A stretch of DNA of 64,000 bases from Flavobacteriales bacterium (GTDB taxonomy: Bacteria; Bacteroidota; Bacteroidia; Flavobacteriales_E; Vicingaceae), in contig JABTUP010000010.1 in NCBI GenBank assembly GCA_015075325.1, positions 1-64,000 on the forward strand, written 5' to 3'. Positions within the stretch are counted from its first letter, which is position 1. Every line of letters begins with the position of its first letter. The notes beneath the pieces were generated by a model that saw only the letters and a list, made by a program, of their open reading frames with translations, was not told where the DNA came from and made no database searches. Positions 27,234 to 37,100 of this stretch are shown here, in pieces. The position numbers and the translations under genes were made by a program.

Positions 27234-27344
27234 AACGCTGATGACACTGATGAATATGATAAAAGTGATAGTTTTTAAGAGCTATTATCCTGACTTGTCG
27301 GGATATATTTGCGGAAATCATAACAATCTGCGTTATCTGCGTTC
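27233..27344. repeat. Imperfect inverted-repeat element with GAACGC ends
   Basis: The left end GAACGCTGATGACACTGATG and the right end (read on the opposite strand) GAACGCAGATAACGCAGATT match at 15 of 20 positions. Between them is a short hairpin, TATCCTGAC / GTCGGGATA around 27288-27307. The left end shares 17 bases (27229-27245) with 59575-59591 on the other strand. Probably a small dispersed non-coding element common in Bacteroidota. Confidence 0.65.
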
Positions 27345-27372
27345 AAATTAATTATAACTTTCCCATAAAAAA

Positions 27373-28236
27373 ATGGAAACGGCTCTTCAATATTTATTAG
27401 ATGTGTTGTTGGCAACGCTAACTCACTTAGCCATATTACTTGCTCCAATTTTGTTGTTGGGATTAATTATGCATCTTATTTCGCAGCAAATAGAAAAACT
27501 AACGGTTGGTATTATTGGAATGCATGGCTATTTATATCTTTTTGGATGGATAGGAACAGCCGTTCATGAGCTCGGTCATTTAATTTTTGCTTTGATTTTT
27601 GGACACCATATTTCCAATGTAAAACTATTTTCGTTTAATGCCAGCAACCCTGAAATGGGTTATGTAAAACATACGTTTAACAAAAAAAATATTTACCAAA
27701 ATTTGGGCAATTTTTTTATCGGAATTGGACCAATATTATTGGGTGGTTCTGCCCTATTTATTATTGGCTATTTTCTGCTTGATATTAACTTTAACTCCAT
27801 AACAAACAACAACTTAAAATTAATTAATTCGAGTGTTTCTGAAAGTATTAAAAATGTGTTTTATTCGTTTTACGATGCATTGATGCACTTGATAAAAAGC
27901 ATACTTCACAACAACGAAACTGTTTGGTGGAAATACCTGTTGTTTTTCTACTTACTTTTTGCCATTGGCAGTTCCATTTCATTAAGCAAATCCGACATAA
28001 AAGGTTCTTTTTCAGGATTATTGTTATTTATTGCACTCATTTTATTATTTAACCTTACCACACTTTGGTTGGGCGATTTTGCCATTATTATTTTCACCAC
28101 TTTATCCAACTTAGCTTCGGGTTTTTATTTAATATTATTCATGTCGATTTTCTTTAATTTAGGATTTCTGTTGCTCTTGTGGTTAATTAGTTTGGCTGTT
28201 CCTGCTAAAACGGCTAAAAAAGAAAAGAAAAAGTAG
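27373..28236 (+). CDS. M50 family metallopeptidase-like membrane protein
   Basis: A 287-residue membrane protein with about six hydrophobic segments. The zinc motif HELGH lies in WIGTAVHELGHLIFALIFGH near residue 65, inside a membrane segment as in site-2 proteases of the M50 type. The second ligand (usually NxxPxxxxDG) is not obvious, so catalysis is uncertain. A loop of about 90 residues (SSVSESIKNVFYSFYDALMHLIKS) is inserted before the last segments, and the C-terminus is a lysine run. It may belong to a Bacteroidota-specific M50 subgroup. Confidence 0.75.
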   Translation: METALQYLLDVLLATLTHLAILLAPILLLGLIMHLISQQIEKLTVGIIGMHGYLYLFGWIGTAVHELGHLIFALIFGHHISNVKLFSFNASNPEMGYVKHTFNKKNIYQNLGNFFIGIGPILLGGSALFIIGYFLLDINFNSITNNNLKLINSSVSESIKNVFYSFYDALMHLIKSILHNNETVWWKYLLFFYLLFAIGSSISLSKSDIKGSFSGLLLFIALILLFNLTTLWLGDFAIIIFTTLSNLASGFYLILFMSIFFNLGFLLLLWLISLAVPAKTAKKEKKK

Positions 28237-28303
28237 GTTTATTTTTCTCTTAAACAATAGATTATTTTTTTGGTCGTTCAACTACAAACTTTTATAAAAG
28301 AGC

Positions 28304-28981
28304 ATGGGTAGATTTTCATTATTAGCCATTTTGTTATTGGTATTATTTAGCTGTAAAAAAGATGTTAAAGATTTACCGCAAAAACCTGATGATTTACAAA
28401 CCACCAATTATCGAGTAACCTTTAACATCAATTGGAACAGCACCGATTATCCTACCGATTACCCAACAAATGCTCATTTCTCTAAACTAATTGGGTGGAC
28501 ACACGAACCCAATACCGAGTTTTTTAAGGAAGGCACACTAGCTTCAGAAGGTATTCGTAAAATGGCAGAATTGGGTGCCACCACTCCGCTCGATATTGAA
28601 ATTAATGAACGAATTGCTACAAAAGAAGGTCTAGGTATATATATAGGCAATAATCTTGCTACTGGTGTTGGGCAAATTACCATTGATGTTGAGGTAGATA
28701 AATACCATCCATCAGTTACTTTGGCAACCATGCTAGCTCCTAGCCCCGATTGGTATTTGGCTGTAGTAAATGTAAACTTATTAGAAAACAATCAATTTAT
28801 AAGTACTAAAACCGTTGATGGCATTGTGTATGATGCAGGAACTGATGATGGTTTAACCTATACTTCTGCAAATGCCAATACCTATCCACGTCGAGCCATT
28901 TCGTATTTTGTGAGTGCTCCACTTGGTAACGACACAGTTGTTTCGCCAAGCATTGCAACAATAACTTTCACTAAATTATAA
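28304..28981 (+). CDS. Spondin-domain lipoprotein
   Basis: A 225-residue lipoprotein (MGRFSLLAILLLVLFSC, Cys17). Residues 35-225 resemble the Spondin_N fold: TTNYRVTFNINWNSTDYPTD, NAHFSKLIGWTHEPNTEFF, GIRKMAELGATTPL and SPDWYLAVVNVNLLENN, with the acidic metal-site region following. Spondin domains are extracellular matrix modules in animals and also appear in secreted bacterial proteins, where the role is unknown. Surface exposure is likely from the lipidation. It could be one of several paralogous surface lipoproteins; no partner gene is seen. Confidence 0.85.
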   Translation: MGRFSLLAILLLVLFSCKKDVKDLPQKPDDLQTTNYRVTFNINWNSTDYPTDYPTNAHFSKLIGWTHEPNTEFFKEGTLASEGIRKMAELGATTPLDIEINERIATKEGLGIYIGNNLATGVGQITIDVEVDKYHPSVTLATMLAPSPDWYLAVVNVNLLENNQFISTKTVDGIVYDAGTDDGLTYTSANANTYPRRAISYFVSAPLGNDTVVSPSIATITFTKL

Positions 28982-29015
28982 AATAACTAGCCTAATATTA
29001 GATACGTATAAGAAG

Positions 29016-30662
29016 ATGAAAAAGATATTTTTAATCCTAATACCTTTAATTGTATCAGTACAATTATCTACTGCCCAAGAAAAGTTAAATGAAAACAAAA
29101 AACTTGCCTCAACAGCCAAAATTTGGGGATTTCTAAAATATTATCACCCTCATGTGGGTTCAGGAAAATTCAATTGGGACGATGAACTCATTCAAGTCAT
29201 TCCGAAAGTTGAACAAGCTACAACAAAAGAAGAATTGTCTTTAGTCTATATAGAATGGTTAAACCATTTAGGAAAAGTAAAAACGATAAAAAATAAAAAA
29301 CAAGAAGACACTTCAAAACTTTTCACTAAAAATTTTGATCTTTCATGGTTAGAAAACAAACAATTATTTACCCCTGAATTATCAGATAAACTCAAATTTA
29401 TTGAAAACAACCGATTAAAGAAAAACAATCATTATGCAGGAAAAAATATGCTCGGCACATTAAAAATAAAAAATGAGCCAGAATATATCAACTTTGATTA
29501 TCCCAACGAGAATTATCGATTACTTAGTCTTTTTAAGTATTGGAATATTATTGAATATTTTTTCCCTTATAAATATCAAACAGACCAAAAATGGGATGAT
29601 GTTTTAGTTGAAATGATACCCAAATTTAAATATGCTAAAGATACCATCGATTATCATTTAGCAATGCTTGAAGTAGTTACGAAAATTGATGATAGTCATG
29701 GATACTTTGTGAGTAAACATCTCTCTCAATATTTCAAGGTAAAATTCATACCTGTTGCAACGAAAATTATTAATAACAAAGCTATTATTACTCGTTTTTA
29801 TAATGACTCATTAGCTAGAATTAATGATTTAAGAATTGGTGACGTAATTACAAAAATCAATGGTGAGAATATAGAAACAGTATTATCAAGTATATACAAA
29901 TATATTCCTGCCTCAAATATTGGTGTAAAAAACAGAAACTCCCAACATCTTCTTTATAGAGGAAAAACGGATGAAATTAAACTAACCATAGAAAGAGATG
30001 GCAGCATTATAGAAAAAGATGTAAAAAAATATTCTCCTCAAGAATTTGGAAAAATATATAATCTAATACTTCCAAAATGGAAAATAATTGACAACAATAT
30101 TGGATATGTTAATATGGGAATACTAAACAAAAATGATGTTTCATCCATGATGGATAGTTTAATGAGTTGCAAAGCCATTATTTTTGATATTAGAAACTAC
30201 CCCAATGGAACCATGTATAAAATCTCAAGGTATTTAAATAATAGTAAAAAAAGTTTTGCCAAATTTATTAAACCTGATTTTTCATATTTAGGAAAATACA
30301 AATGGACTGGTGATTATTACTGTGGTAATAAGAATAAAAACAACTATAAAGGTAAAATCATCTTGTTAGTTAATGAAACCACTCAAAGTCATGCTGAATT
30401 TACCTGCATGAGTTTACAAACAGCAGAAAATGTTACCATTATCGGAAGTCAAACTTCTGGTGCTGATGGAAATATAAATCCATTTGAATTTATAGGGGGG
30501 TTTAAAACCAACATGACTGGACTTGGGGTATTTTATCCTGACAAACGAGAAACACAACGTATTGGCATTGTTCCCGATATAACAATACATCCAACGATTG
30601 AAGGAATTAGACAGGGAAAGGACGAAGTTTTGGAAAAAGCAATAGAATTCATAAACAAATAA
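29016..30662 (+). CDS. S41 family peptidase (tail-specific protease type)
   Basis: A 548-residue exported protein with a signal peptide (MKKIFLILIPLIVSVQLSTAQ). An N-terminal helical segment begins STAKIWGFLKYYHPHVG, and a second copy-like region FKYWNIIEYFFPYKYQTDQKWDD is near residue 183. A PDZ-like domain follows at about 240-320 (LRIGDVITKINGENI). The S41 core includes INVRNYP-like IFDIRNYPNGT and the probable catalytic serine in ETTQSHAEFT near 452, then IGSQTSGADGN. This is a common Bacteroidota S41 subgroup; substrate unknown. Confidence 0.9.
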   Translation: MKKIFLILIPLIVSVQLSTAQEKLNENKKLASTAKIWGFLKYYHPHVGSGKFNWDDELIQVIPKVEQATTKEELSLVYIEWLNHLGKVKTIKNKKQEDTSKLFTKNFDLSWLENKQLFTPELSDKLKFIENNRLKKNNHYAGKNMLGTLKIKNEPEYINFDYPNENYRLLSLFKYWNIIEYFFPYKYQTDQKWDDVLVEMIPKFKYAKDTIDYHLAMLEVVTKIDDSHGYFVSKHLSQYFKVKFIPVATKIINNKAIITRFYNDSLARINDLRIGDVITKINGENIETVLSSIYKYIPASNIGVKNRNSQHLLYRGKTDEIKLTIERDGSIIEKDVKKYSPQEFGKIYNLILPKWKIIDNNIGYVNMGILNKNDVSSMMDSLMSCKAIIFDIRNYPNGTMYKISRYLNNSKKSFAKFIKPDFSYLGKYKWTGDYYCGNKNKNNYKGKIILLVNETTQSHAEFTCMSLQTAENVTIIGSQTSGADGNINPFEFIGGFKTNMTGLGVFYPDKRETQRIGIVPDITIHPTIEGIRQGKDEVLEKAIEFINK

Positions 30663-30720
30663 CCTACCAACACAAATTCTGCTTTCATTTTGCGTTTCTT
30701 TGCAACAACAAAAACATCGT

Positions 30721-31920
30721 ATGGAAACACCTACAATAGTATTAAGCAAAGACAAAGAAAAATCGATAGAACGTAAACATCCTTGGGTGTTTTCTGGAGC
30801 AATTCACAAAATTATAAACGAACCACCGCAACTACCCAAAAATGGTGAACTGGTTCGTGTGGTAAATTCAAAAAACCAATTTTTAGCTTTAGGTCATTTT
30901 AGCGACGGAACGATAGCTGTGCGTGTAATTTCATTTAACGATGAAGCCATTGACCAAACTTTTTGGAACAATAAAATAAAAGCGGCTTACCAAGTTCGCG
31001 AGAGTTTGAATTTAACCCAAAACAAACACACCAACATGTATCGTTTGGTGCATGCCGAAGGAGACGGATTGCCAGGTTTAATTATCGATTATTACAACGG
31101 AACAGCTGTAATTCAATGTCATAGCATTGGCATGTACAACTACCGAAACGAAATAGTTGAAGCATTAAAAAATACCTATCCTAAAAAAGATTTAATTGCC
31201 ATTTACGATAAAAGTGCCGAAAGTTTAGCAAAACAAAACCAAGATAGCTTTAGTAACGAATACTTGTATAAAACCAAAGAGCCTAATTTAATTGGATTAG
31301 AAAACGATTGCAAGTTTAATTTGGATTGGATCAACGGGCAAAAAACTGGCTTTTTTCTCGACCAACGCGAAAACAGAAAACTATTAGCCGACTTTTCGAA
31401 CAATAAAAAAATACTCAACACCTTTTGTTATTCAGGAGGATTTTCGGTGTACGCACTAAAAGCAGGTGCATCTTTAGTTCATTCGGTTGATAGCTCTCAA
31501 AAAGCAATTGATTTGGTTAACGAAAATGTAAAACTAAACGGATTTAATGAGAACCACCAATCGTTTACTTCCGACACCCTTACTTTTTTAAAACAAAACC
31601 AAGAAGACTACGATGTAATTATTTTAGACCCTCCCGCATACGCCAAGAGCCAAAAAGCAAAACACAATGCCATACAAGGTTATAAAAGATTAAATGCAAT
31701 GGCTTTGCAACAAATAAAATCAGGAGGAATTTTATTTACTTTTTCATGTTCGCAAGCCATCAATCGAAAAATGTTTTACGACACCATTATGGCTGCTGCC
31801 ATTGAAGTGGGAAGAAATGTAAAAGTTTTACATCATTTATCGCAACCAGCCGACCACCCAGTTAATATTTTTCATCCCGAGGGTGAATATTTAAAAGGTT
31901 TGGTTTTGTTTGTAGAATAA
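30721..31920 (+). CDS. Class I SAM-dependent rRNA methyltransferase (RlmI-like)
   Basis: A 399-residue enzyme. ATG at 30721 (METPTIVLSKDKEKSIERKH) was chosen over an in-frame TTG seven codons upstream. An N-terminal PUA-type domain (KHPWVFSGAIHKI at residue 19, RVISFNDE) is followed by an EEHEI-like linker and a Rossmann domain. The latter contains FLDQRENRKLLADFSNN, LNTFCYSGGFSVYALKAGA near 231 and the catalytic loop DPPAYAKSQKAKHNAIQGY near 302, then FSCSQAI. RlmI methylates C1962 of 23S rRNA in E. coli; the specificity here is inferred. Confidence 0.92.
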   Translation: METPTIVLSKDKEKSIERKHPWVFSGAIHKIINEPPQLPKNGELVRVVNSKNQFLALGHFSDGTIAVRVISFNDEAIDQTFWNNKIKAAYQVRESLNLTQNKHTNMYRLVHAEGDGLPGLIIDYYNGTAVIQCHSIGMYNYRNEIVEALKNTYPKKDLIAIYDKSAESLAKQNQDSFSNEYLYKTKEPNLIGLENDCKFNLDWINGQKTGFFLDQRENRKLLADFSNNKKILNTFCYSGGFSVYALKAGASLVHSVDSSQKAIDLVNENVKLNGFNENHQSFTSDTLTFLKQNQEDYDVIILDPPAYAKSQKAKHNAIQGYKRLNAMALQQIKSGGILFTFSCSQAINRKMFYDTIMAAAIEVGRNVKVLHHLSQPADHPVNIFHPEGEYLKGLVLFVE

Positions 31921-32041
31921 TTAATTTAGCCTCAATAGTTATCAATAAACACATAACAAAAATGACAAAAATAGCATTAAAAGGAAATGAAATAAATACC
32001 TCAGGAAGTCTTCCTGTTATAGGTTCAAAAGCAAAAGAATT

Positions 32042-32068
32042 CGGAACTCCTTAGATGATGGTAGTTCA
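32042..32068. repeat. IS terminal inverted repeat, transposase-end side
   Basis: 27 bases, identical to the reverse complement of 33545-33571. It begins CGGAACTCCTTAGATG and ends GTAGTTCA. Confidence 0.95.
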
Positions 32069-32080
32069 CTATTTTTATTG

Positions 32081-33010
32081 CTATAATTCACTTTTTACTC
32101 CTTTCTTTGGTTTCATGTTTATAAAGCATTTTTCATCTTCAACTGCTTCGTTTAGTAAATCGTGAAACATTTGTTTGTTATTTCTGTTGTTGTAACGGTA
32201 CGCAAATTCAGAAATATAAAAAGGTAGATACCTTTTTGATAAATGATGATACTGCCCTGTTATACCTCTTTTTATAATAGCCCAAAATGATTCAATAGTA
32301 TTGGTATTTAAGCCATAACTTGAAAATTCATCTTTATGTTTAACCATGTATCGTTGAATTATCTTATCAAACTCTTGGGTATATTCTTTTCCCTCATCAG
32401 TTATTAAAACAGACCTATCTGCTTTTATATTACTTTTCAGTAGGTTTAATAATTCTAGTGTTTCAGTATCTTTTTTAACGTGTTTGGCTATTACTTTACC
32501 GTTTGGTTTTTTCTCGATATAACCAATAATTTGTTCTTTGTCTGCTCCTTTACCACGCTTATGTTTTATCCTATCTACTTTTTTATTGGTTTTTCTGGGT
32601 TTACCTCCAATATAAGTAGAATCTGATTGTATGATACCCTCTAAAATATATGATTGGTCTTGCATAGCACACCTTATACGCATTGATGTGTACCATGCTG
32701 TATTCCATGAAACATCTAAGTTTCTTGACAATTGCATTGCACTCAATCCTTTTTTAGCCGACAACATTAAGTGGATAGCATAAAACCATTTTTGCAATGG
32801 TAAGCGAGTACCCTCAAATATAGTATCTTTCAGTACGCTAAAAGATTTGTTTTCATCGTTACAATGCCAACGTAACTCACTCTTAAATTTAGTAACATTT
32901 GTAGAGCCACAGTTTACGCAAACTGGCTCATCTTTCCACCTTAAATATTCAAGGTGGTTTAAGCAATCTTTTTGCGTTGGAAAGGTTTTATATATTTCGT
33001 GGATATTCAT
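32081..33010 (-). CDS. IS1595 (ISXO2-like) transposase
   Basis: A 309-residue transposase. An N-terminal zinc ribbon with CVNCGSTNVTKFKSELRWHC is at about residues 31-50, and a helix-turn-helix region LSAKKGLSAMQLSRNLDVSW at about 83-102. The catalytic domain contains QSDSTYIGGKPRK near 128, LITDEGKEYTQEF near 200 and NTIESFWAIIKRG near 242, the D, D and N/E positions of the ISXO2-like superfamily. Length and all three motifs are complete. It ends 12 bases inside the left inverted repeat and lies five bases downstream of the passenger gene, suggesting co-transcription. Confidence 0.95.
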   Translation of the reverse strand: MNIHEIYKTFPTQKDCLNHLEYLRWKDEPVCVNCGSTNVTKFKSELRWHCNDENKSFSVLKDTIFEGTRLPLQKWFYAIHLMLSAKKGLSAMQLSRNLDVSWNTAWYTSMRIRCAMQDQSYILEGIIQSDSTYIGGKPRKTNKKVDRIKHKRGKGADKEQIIGYIEKKPNGKVIAKHVKKDTETLELLNLLKSNIKADRSVLITDEGKEYTQEFDKIIQRYMVKHKDEFSSYGLNTNTIESFWAIIKRGITGQYHHLSKRYLPFYISEFAYRYNNRNNKQMFHDLLNEAVEDEKCFINMKPKKGVKSEL

Positions 33011-33015
33011 TTAAG

Positions 33016-33501
33016 TTAGGTTTGTGTATTATTGTAATCCATAATTACTTTTTTAATTTTTTCATTCAAGTCTTTTGGAATAGGTTTTAAGCCTTTTATC
33101 TCATCAGATGTAAATCCTAAATAAGCTAACTCACTTGGAGTAAATCTGTTATTTAATTCATTTAAATAAGCCCCTGTAATATTAGGGTTACTTGATATTA
33201 TAGCATTAATTAAACTTATTCTTAAAGCATGGTCGTAAATAGCTAAATTTAACCAATTAATATAATTTGAAATTATATCTTTAATCTTCCAATAAGCTAA
33301 GAGTATAACCCCAATTGTAACAACTGAAATTGATATTATTAACCCGAAATTATTTATTAAAAAATGAATCATAACATTAGTATTATTAATAAATGGTTTA
33401 AGTGTTACTTTTAAAACATACAAACTTCCATGTCCTACTATAAGCCATATTATTTTATATAATCTTTCTTTTGTAAAGAATTTTTCTTGTTTATTTTCCA
33501 T
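33016..33501 (-). CDS. IS passenger gene: small two-segment membrane protein
   Basis: A 161-residue protein encoded inside the IS, upstream of the transposase and only five bases from it. It has two likely membrane segments (KIIWLIVGHGSLYVLKVTL near residue 13 and FGLIISISVVTIGVILLAYW near 53). A cytoplasmic-type helical tail follows, with SPSELAYLG-like FTPSELAYLGFTSDEIKGL near residue 117. No known family is recognised. It lies wholly within the inverted repeats, so it travels with the element. Its role, if any, in transposition or host fitness is unknown. Confidence 0.75.
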   Translation of the reverse strand: MENKQEKFFTKERLYKIIWLIVGHGSLYVLKVTLKPFINNTNVMIHFLINNFGLIISISVVTIGVILLAYWKIKDIISNYINWLNLAIYDHALRISLINAIISSNPNITGAYLNELNNRFTPSELAYLGFTSDEIKGLKPIPKDLNEKIKKVIMDYNNTQT

Positions 33502-33544
33502 GATTTTTGAGTTTTAGTTTAACCCAAAAATACATTTAATTTAT

Positions 33545-33571
33545 TGAACTACCATCATCTAAGGAGTTCCG
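33545..33571. repeat. IS terminal inverted repeat, passenger side
   Basis: 27 bases, the reverse complement of 32042-32068. The 8-bp target duplicate AAAGAATT follows at 33572-33579, with the other copy at 32034-32041. Confidence 0.95.
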
Positions 33572-34124
33572 AAAGAATTTAATTTAATTGCTGCAGATTT
33601 AAGCACAAAATCGTTAGCTGACTTTTCAGGTAAAAAATTGGTGTTAAACATCTTTCCAAGCATCGATACAGGAACTTGTGCAGCATCAGTTCGTAATTTT
33701 AATAAAGAAGCCGCAAACCTTAGCAATACAATAGTGCTATGTATTTCGAGAGATTTACCTTTTGCACAAAAAAGATTTTGTGGAGCTGAAGGCATCGAAA
33801 ATGTGGTAATGTTATCTGATTTTAACACAGGAGCCTTTGGCAAAGATTACGGTTTAGAAATGGTTGATGGTGCCTTAAAAGGATTACATTCTCGTTGTGT
33901 AATTATCGTTGATGAAAATGGAACGATAAAATACACTGAACAAGTTGAAGATATTGTTAATGAACCCAACTACGCAAAAGCGTTGGCAAGCCTTTAGTTT
34001 TTTTTTAACAATCATCAGTATTTTTTATTTAATAAATCAACTTTGTGTGATTTTTTAACAAATGCAACCATAATGGTCATGGCAAAGTCTATATCGTCAA
34101 TAATACATACATCATAAAACTTAC

Positions 34125-37100
34125 ATGAAAAAAATAGTTCTTTTATCAATTTCGTTACTTACCCTATTTAATATACAAGCTCAACGAGGAAAAGATGGTA
34201 ATAAAACCGTAACGGGAACTGAAATTGTAAATGCCTATACGCTTTTAACTAGCGATGCATCTACTGGAAGTTCGTCTATTACAGTTACAAACAGTTCATT
34301 AAATACCAACTTTTCAGGAAATTTAGCTGCTGGTGATTTAATCATGATTATTCAACTTCAAGGAGTTTCGATTATTGACATGGCTCATCCTGGTCAAAAT
34401 CCTACTTGGGGCGAAATAACCAATTACAACAATTGTGGCAATTACGAATTTTTAGAAGTAGAGAGCGTTCCAGATGGCACTACTATTAACTTAAGCTGTG
34501 CATTAATAAACAATTACACATCAAACGGAACTGTTTTAATTGTTCGAGTTCCACGATATAATACACTAACCATAAACTCGGGAGGAGTATTAACAACATC
34601 GGCTTGGAACGGTTCATCGGGAGGAATTTTGGCTGTTGAAGTATTGGGTGCAACAATTGTAAATACAGGTGGCTTAATTGATGTGTCAGGACTTGGATTT
34701 AGAGGAGGATTAGCATACAATCCGCCTAGCGTAGTTACAGGAAGTGATAGATATACAGATGACTCTAGAGTTGAAGGTGCTGAAAAAGGAGAAGGTATTG
34801 CTGGAAGTCAGGCTTTTTACCAAGCCAATTATGAAGGAATGTTTGGAAGAGGAGCGGCAGCTAATGCTGGTGGCGGTGCAAATGCTCATAATTCTGGTGG
34901 AGGAGGCGGAGGAAATGCAGGTGCTAATGCATGGAATAATGGTGTTGGAAACCCCGACATCAGTAATGCAAACTATATTACTGCATGGAATTTAGAAGCA
35001 ACAATTACTGGTTTAACTTCTTCTACCGTTTCATCTGGTGGAGGGAAAGGTGGTTATTCCTTTTTATCACAAAACAGAAATGAATTAACGGTACCTCCTG
35101 GCGACCCATCATGGGGAAGCTCAAAACGTGAAGCCGTTGGTGGTTTAGGTGGAAGACCATTAGATTACTCAACCGGAAGAATATTTATGGGTGGTGGCGG
35201 AGGTGCTGGAGACGGCAACAACAACCAAGCTGGAAATGGAGGAAATGCAGGTGGTTTAATTTATATTAAATCATACGATGTGATTTCTGGAGGTGGAAAC
35301 ATTATTTCAAACGGTTTGGATGGTGGAGATTCTTTCGGAACAGCTTCTGTTGGTCAGCTTGCTGGAAAAGACGGTTGCGGTGGCGGAGGTGCTGGCGGAA
35401 CTATAATTTTACAAACCACATCAACTGTTTCTTTAACTGGACAAATTGCTGCAAATGGTGGCGATGGAGGAAATCAAATTCTTACTGCTGGATTATTTGC
35501 AACAATTGATGAAGGCGAAGGTCCTGGTGGTAGTGGTGGCGGTGGTTATATAGCTATTTCTGCAGGTTCGCCAACAAGAGTTGCAAACGGTGGTGTTAAT
35601 GGTGTAACAAACAGCCCTTATGTGGCTAATTTTCCGCCAAACGGAGCAACCATGGGTGGTGTTGGATTAGCTAATGAAACCATTGGTACATTTGATTTGG
35701 AAGCAAATGATGAAACCATTTGTCCAAACACCACAGCAACTTTAACTGCATCTATAACAGGAACAGCTCCAGCAGGAGTAACTATTGAGTGGTACGACGC
35801 TGAATTTAATGGAACATTATTACAAACTGGAAATTCATTTACAACTCCAGTGTTAAATAGCCAAACAACTTATTATGTAAAAACTTGTCCAGGCTCATTT
35901 ACTGTTCCTGTAACTGTTTTTATTGATGTTTGTGGAGTTCCTCCAGTTGCTAGTTTTAGCAGTTCCGATTCAACTATTTGTTTAGGTTCATGTATTAATT
36001 TTACCGACCTCAGCAGCAATACACCATCGGGCTGGACTTGGTACTTTTTTGGTGCTGATACCCCAACATCAACTGCACAAAATCCAACTAACATTTGTTA
36101 TAGCTCTGCTGGTACTTTTGATGTTGCATTAGTTTCTTCAAATCCTTCTGGCTCTGATTCATTATTTTTAGCTGATTTTATTACAGTTCATGCTTTGCCA
36201 ACTATTACAACTAGCCCAGACACGTCTATTTGTGTTGGAGACACGGTAAACTTATCAGCAAACGGAGGAACAACTTACCTTTGGAACAATGGATTAGGAG
36301 TTGGTGCAAACCAAATAGCTAATCCAACAACAAATACCACTTATACCGTTTATGTTACAGATATTAATTTATGTTTAGATTCTGCACAAGTAATCGTTAC
36401 GGTTAACAGTTTACCTACAATTACTGCAAGCAACGACACCACCATTTGTACAGGAGATGCTGTAAATTTATCAGCAAACGGAGGGGTTTCTTATGTTTGG
36501 GACAACGGCTTAGGAGCAGGTCAATCTCACTCTCCTACTCCAATTATCAACACCACATATCAGGTAGTTGGAACAGATGTAAATGGTTGTACTAATACCG
36601 ATCAAGTAATTGTTACCGTTGGTGTTTGTGGAGTAGCTCCAATAGCTCAATTCAGTTCATCAGACAGCACTATTTGTGTAAACGATTGCATTAATTTTAC
36701 TGACCTTTCACAAAATTTACCTAGCACTTGGAAATGGTATTTCTTTGGCTCAACTACAGCCAATTCAACAAGCCAAAACCCAACAAACATTTGTTATAAT
36801 ACTGCTGGAAGTTTTGATGTTGCTTTAGTTACAACCAATTCCAATGGAACAGACTCTTTGTTTATGCCAAACTTTATTACCGTTAATAATTTACCAACTG
36901 TAACAGCAAATATCGATACAGCAATTTGTTTAGGAAACTCCCTAAACCTAATGGCAAATGGAGCAGTTAACTACACTTGGGACAATGGTCTTGGTTTAGG
37001 ACAATCTCACGTGGTTTCACCAACCATTTTTACCACTTATACTGTTGTCGGAACAGATGTTAACGGATGTTCAAATAGTGCCTCTGTTGATGTTGCTATT

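Larger units (their letters stand above)
32042..33571 (-). mobile_element. IS1595-family insertion sequence with a passenger gene
   Basis: A complete 1530-bp element with perfect 27-bp terminal inverted repeats (32042-32068 and 33545-33571; outer end CGGAACTCCTTAGATG) and the 8-bp direct repeat AAAGAATT on both sides (32034-32041 and 33572-33579). The 8-bp duplication is usual for IS1595. It contains a transposase and a second gene, both leftward, and no resolvase. Intact ends and an intact transposase suggest it can still move. Confidence 0.95.
31962..33997 (+). pseudogene. tpx: Thiol peroxidase gene interrupted by an IS element
   Basis: The 5' fragment (31962-32041) encodes MTKIALKGNEINTSGSLPVI and GSKAKEF; the frame then runs into the IS and stops at TAG 32052-32054. 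The 3' fragment (33572-33997) carries the rest: NLIAADLSTKSLADFSGKK, the peroxidatic-cysteine motif PSIDTGTCAASVRNFNKEA, the resolving-cysteine region FAQKRFCGAEGI, and the end GLHSRCVIIVDENGTIKYTE. Removing the IS and one 8-bp duplicate restores a 165-residue Tpx without any other defect, so the insertion looks recent. Tpx detoxifies lipid and hydrogen peroxides with thioredoxin; this copy cannot make a full protein. Confidence 0.93.

Noticed and set aside
33638-33997. 3' tpx fragment as an independent gene
   Set aside because: It starts mid-domain from a TTG and lacks the N-terminal beta-hairpin of Tpx; it is the tail of an interrupted gene.
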